Positions 5,742 through 7,265 of a DNA stretch of 7,265 nt are shown here, piece by piece. The notes under the pieces were generated by a model. It did no database searches and was not told the origin of the DNA. It was given only the letters and a program-made list of their open reading frames with translations. This DNA comes from Gemmataceae bacterium (lineage in GTDB: Bacteria; Planctomycetota; Planctomycetia; Gemmatales; Gemmataceae). The stretch lies in assembly GCA_025056835.1 (NCBI GenBank), contig JANWVS010000092.1:1-7265 (forward strand). The letters are read 5' to 3'. Position 1 is the first letter of the stretch, and the number at the start of each line of letters is the position of its first letter. Made by a program: the position numbers and the translations under genes.

Positions 5742-7127
5742 TCATCGGTCCAACGCCTGGACCAGTCGGGTCGCCGCGGCGACGATGCGGTCTTCGACGT
5801 CGCCCGCCCAGCGCAGCGCCGGCCGGCCGTATTCGTAGAGATGGTAGCCCCCTTCGTAGCCGCCCTCGAGCCAAACACGGCGCGAAGGAATGTAGGCGAT
5901 CATATCGTCGACGTAGCCGCACACCCACGTTCCCGGGCCGTATTTCGCCTTGAAGCGCAAGGCATAGTCGACCACCGTCTCGGCCCCCATGCCGATGACG
6001 AGCATTTCCTTGCCCAGACGCCAGGCATGGAGGGGATACGGGTAGGTCGGGGCGAAGGTCTCGCCGGCGTCGAGCTTGGCCAGCATTCGCACCGCCCAGC
6101 GCTGACGGATGGCATGGGTGTCCTTGGTGAAGGCTTGCAGTTCCGCCCGCGTCACGACTTTTTCGTAAGCGAGCTCGACGTACGCGAAGGCGGTCCGCAG
6201 ACCCGGCGTCACCGTCGTGAGCGGTTGCTTCAGCGCTTCCTCGACGGCTTGGGCGAGTTGTTGGCCGTACTTCTCGCACAGTTCCACCTTGCGGCGCGGC
6301 AGCGGGTTCTGATCGCCGCCGCAGGTGTTCACGAACATCGCCAACGCCCCGGGATGGTTCTTTTCCAGGGCGATTTGCGCAAAACCCGGATAGTCGCCGC
6401 ACCACAGGTTGAAGCTCAACGTCGTCGGATGGCAAGCGTAGCCGAAGAGGATCGCCACGGTCTTGCGGCCGCCGTCCTCCACCAACAAGACCGGCACCGT
6501 ATGGTCCACCGGTCCCTTGAGGGGAAGCCCCTTGGCGATCATTTCCGGTACGTCGGCCTCGCGGTTGTTGCGCCGATTGACGGCAAAAGTGCAGCGTCCC
6601 GAGCCGAGGCGCAGCGTCGCCGGCACCAGTTTACGCAGCGCCTCAGCGACCAGGGCCACCATCCGGTCTTCCATGAGCGCGGTGTATTCGTCCACCAGCT
6701 TGACCTGTTCCGCCTCCACGGGGTAGTAATCGACGAGGTCCAATCCCAGCCGCGGACCGCAATGGTTGTGCGAGAAGGTGATCATCACCTGACGGCGTTC
6801 GAGGTTGAGTTCTTTCCGCAACCGGGCGAAGACGCGATCGCTCATCTCCTTGGGCACGCCCTGAAAGTCGCTGGTAACGAGCACGACGCGCCCGCCGGCC
6901 GGGTCTTCCAGGGCCAGGGCCTTCATCCAGAGATCGTGGAGTTTGCCCTCCGGCACGCGCTTGATGCCATAGCCGGCGAGCCAGACGGGCGTTTCCGGGG
7001 TGATCACCGCCTTGGCGACGCCGGCCTTCCACGTCGCCGTGCGCGCCGTGGCCGGCTGCGCTGCCGGCGACCAGGCCGCTCCCAGCAAGCCCACCACCAC
7101 GAGCCACAACCGAGCACCGCCAGTCAT
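5742..7127 (-). CDS. Secreted neutral/alkaline ceramidase-like hydrolase
   Basis: Characterised family members are zinc enzymes that cleave the amide bond of ceramide; many bacterial relatives have no known substrate. The 461-residue product has a signal peptide (hydrophobic core about 7-20, cleavage probably among residues 22-27), then the family opening WKAGVAKAVITPETPVWLAGYG (quoted as WKAGVAKAVITP and PVWLAGYG, 33-54). FSHNHCGPR (118-126) supplies the His-x-His zinc region, and FGYACHPTTL (228-237) a further zinc His, H233. GDYPG (244-248), NTCGGDQNP (267-275), GMGAE (379-383, candidate zinc Glu E383) and GYVDDMIAYIP (404-414, candidate Tyr Y412) follow. Where studied ceramidases have the nucleophile Ser in GDVSP, this protein has Asn274 in GDQNP. 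It also lacks the C-terminal domain of the classical enzymes of about 650 residues or more. The start at 7127 is chosen because GGAGGT lies 5 bases upstream and the signal peptide begins there; in-frame upstream ATGs lack this. Probably a single-gene unit; substrate uncertain. Confidence 0.85.
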   Translation of the reverse strand: MTGGARLWLVVVGLLGAAWSPAAQPATARTATWKAGVAKAVITPETPVWLAGYGIKRVPEGKLHDLWMKALALEDPAGGRVVLVTSDFQGVPKEMSDRVFARLRKELNLERRQVMITFSHNHCGPRLGLDLVDYYPVEAEQVKLVDEYTALMEDRMVALVAEALRKLVPATLRLGSGRCTFAVNRRNNREADVPEMIAKGLPLKGPVDHTVPVLLVEDGGRKTVAILFGYACHPTTLSFNLWCGDYPGFAQIALEKNHPGALAMFVNTCGGDQNPLPRRKVELCEKYGQQLAQAVEEALKQPLTTVTPGLRTAFAYVELAYEKVVTRAELQAFTKDTHAIRQRWAVRMLAKLDAGETFAPTYPYPLHAWRLGKEMLVIGMGAETVVDYALRFKAKYGPGTWVCGYVDDMIAYIPSRRVWLEGGYEGGYHLYEYGRPALRWAGDVEDRIVAAATRLVQALDR

Positions 7128-7132
7128 GGTCC

Positions 7133-7138
7133 ACCTCC
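7133..7138 (-). promoter_or_regulatory. Strong Shine-Dalgarno of the ceramidase-like gene
   Basis: The minus strand reads GGGAGGTGGACC directly before the ATG, with GGAGGT 5 bases from the start codon. It is the clearest ribosome site in the window and decides the start among several in-frame ATGs. It suggests efficient translation relative to the neighbouring genes, whose sites are weak. Confidence 0.75.
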
Positions 7139-7217
7139 CGCAACCCCACCCCATGGGGCGCATGCTACTCCTCAAGGGAACGCGACGCGAAAGAAACCGA
7201 TGATCCCAAGGCGGCGA

Positions 7218-7258
7218 CGGCGCCGCATCACCCATTTGCCAGAAGTTCTGCGGCGCCG
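7218..7258. repeat. Perfect 10-bp inverted repeat upstream of the ceramidase-like gene
   Basis: CGGCGCCGCA at 7218-7227 and TGCGGCGCCG at 7249-7258 are exact complements around a 21-base spacer. The outer 8 bases of each arm (CGGCGCCG) are themselves palindromic. Inside, CAGAA-G-TTCTG at 7240-7250 is another small inverted repeat. The structure lies 91 bases upstream of the ceramidase-like start, close to the window edge. It could be the terminator of a gene beyond the edge (no T-run seen), an operator, or a member of a dispersed repeat family. Confidence 0.5.
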
Positions 7259-7265
7259 AGGTCGA

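Noticed and set aside
5260..6435. Minus-strand open frame of 391 codons
   Set aside because: It overlaps the ceramidase-like gene in another frame and the propeller gene antisense, is Arg/Pro/Gly-rich and shows no family motif; it is a by-product of GC-rich codon use.
7149..7158. Palindrome CCCCATGGGG upstream of the ceramidase-like gene
   Set aside because: The same 10-mer also occurs within the inositol synthase coding sequence at 720-729, so it is more likely coincidence than an operator.
7128..7217. Promoter for the ceramidase-like gene
   Set aside because: TAGCAT and GATCAT resemble -10 boxes on the minus strand, but neither has an acceptable -35 box at 16-18 bases, so no promoter is called.

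Overview
The window is GC-rich, densely coded bacterial chromosome with a strong G/C preference at third codon positions. The protein families point to the phylum Planctomycetota. They include an exported PQQ-like beta-propeller opening with the QFRGPRGLGVS motif, a secreted helical-repeat protein with a WAVIGPFDN beta-sandwich, a secreted neutral-ceramidase-like protein of the GGDQNP type, and a TPR protein with the YYRRRVDRFPTD block. This placement rests on family recognition, not on a phylogenetic marker. No RNA gene, CRISPR array, insertion sequence or prophage gene is visible.

Layout: (1) 3-623 (+) is the 3' end of a TPR-repeat protein cut by the left edge. (2) 651-1850 (-) is a myo-inositol-1-phosphate synthase, convergent with the TPR gene across a 27-base gap and preceded by a good sigma70-like promoter. 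(3) 1851-2128 is a 278-base divergent intergenic region. (4) 2129-3037 (+) is a complete XerC/XerD-type tyrosine recombinase with all catalytic residues. (5) 3038-3224 is a 187-base intergenic region unusually rich in short palindromes, with a candidate promoter. (6) 3225-4397 and 4417-5610 (+) are a two-gene exported pair 19 bases apart: a helical-repeat/beta-sandwich protein and a PQQ-like beta-propeller. (7) 5611-5741 is a convergent gap with a weak stem-loop. (8) 5742-7127 (-) is a secreted neutral/alkaline ceramidase-like hydrolase with a strong Shine-Dalgarno sequence. (9) 7128-7265 is upstream DNA holding a perfect 10-bp inverted repeat at the right edge.

The genes do not form one obvious pathway. 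Inositol phosphate synthesis and chromosome-dimer resolution are cytoplasmic housekeeping functions. The three signal-peptide proteins probably act outside the cytoplasmic membrane; the pair at 3225-5610 looks co-transcribed, and the ceramidase-like gene is a separate convergent unit. I found no compelling new multi-gene system. The points most worth a second look are the ceramidase-like enzyme with Asn where the catalytic Ser should be, the bacterial inositol synthase with eukaryote-like motifs, the inverted repeat at 7218-7258, and short intergenic repeats and palindromes around xerD.
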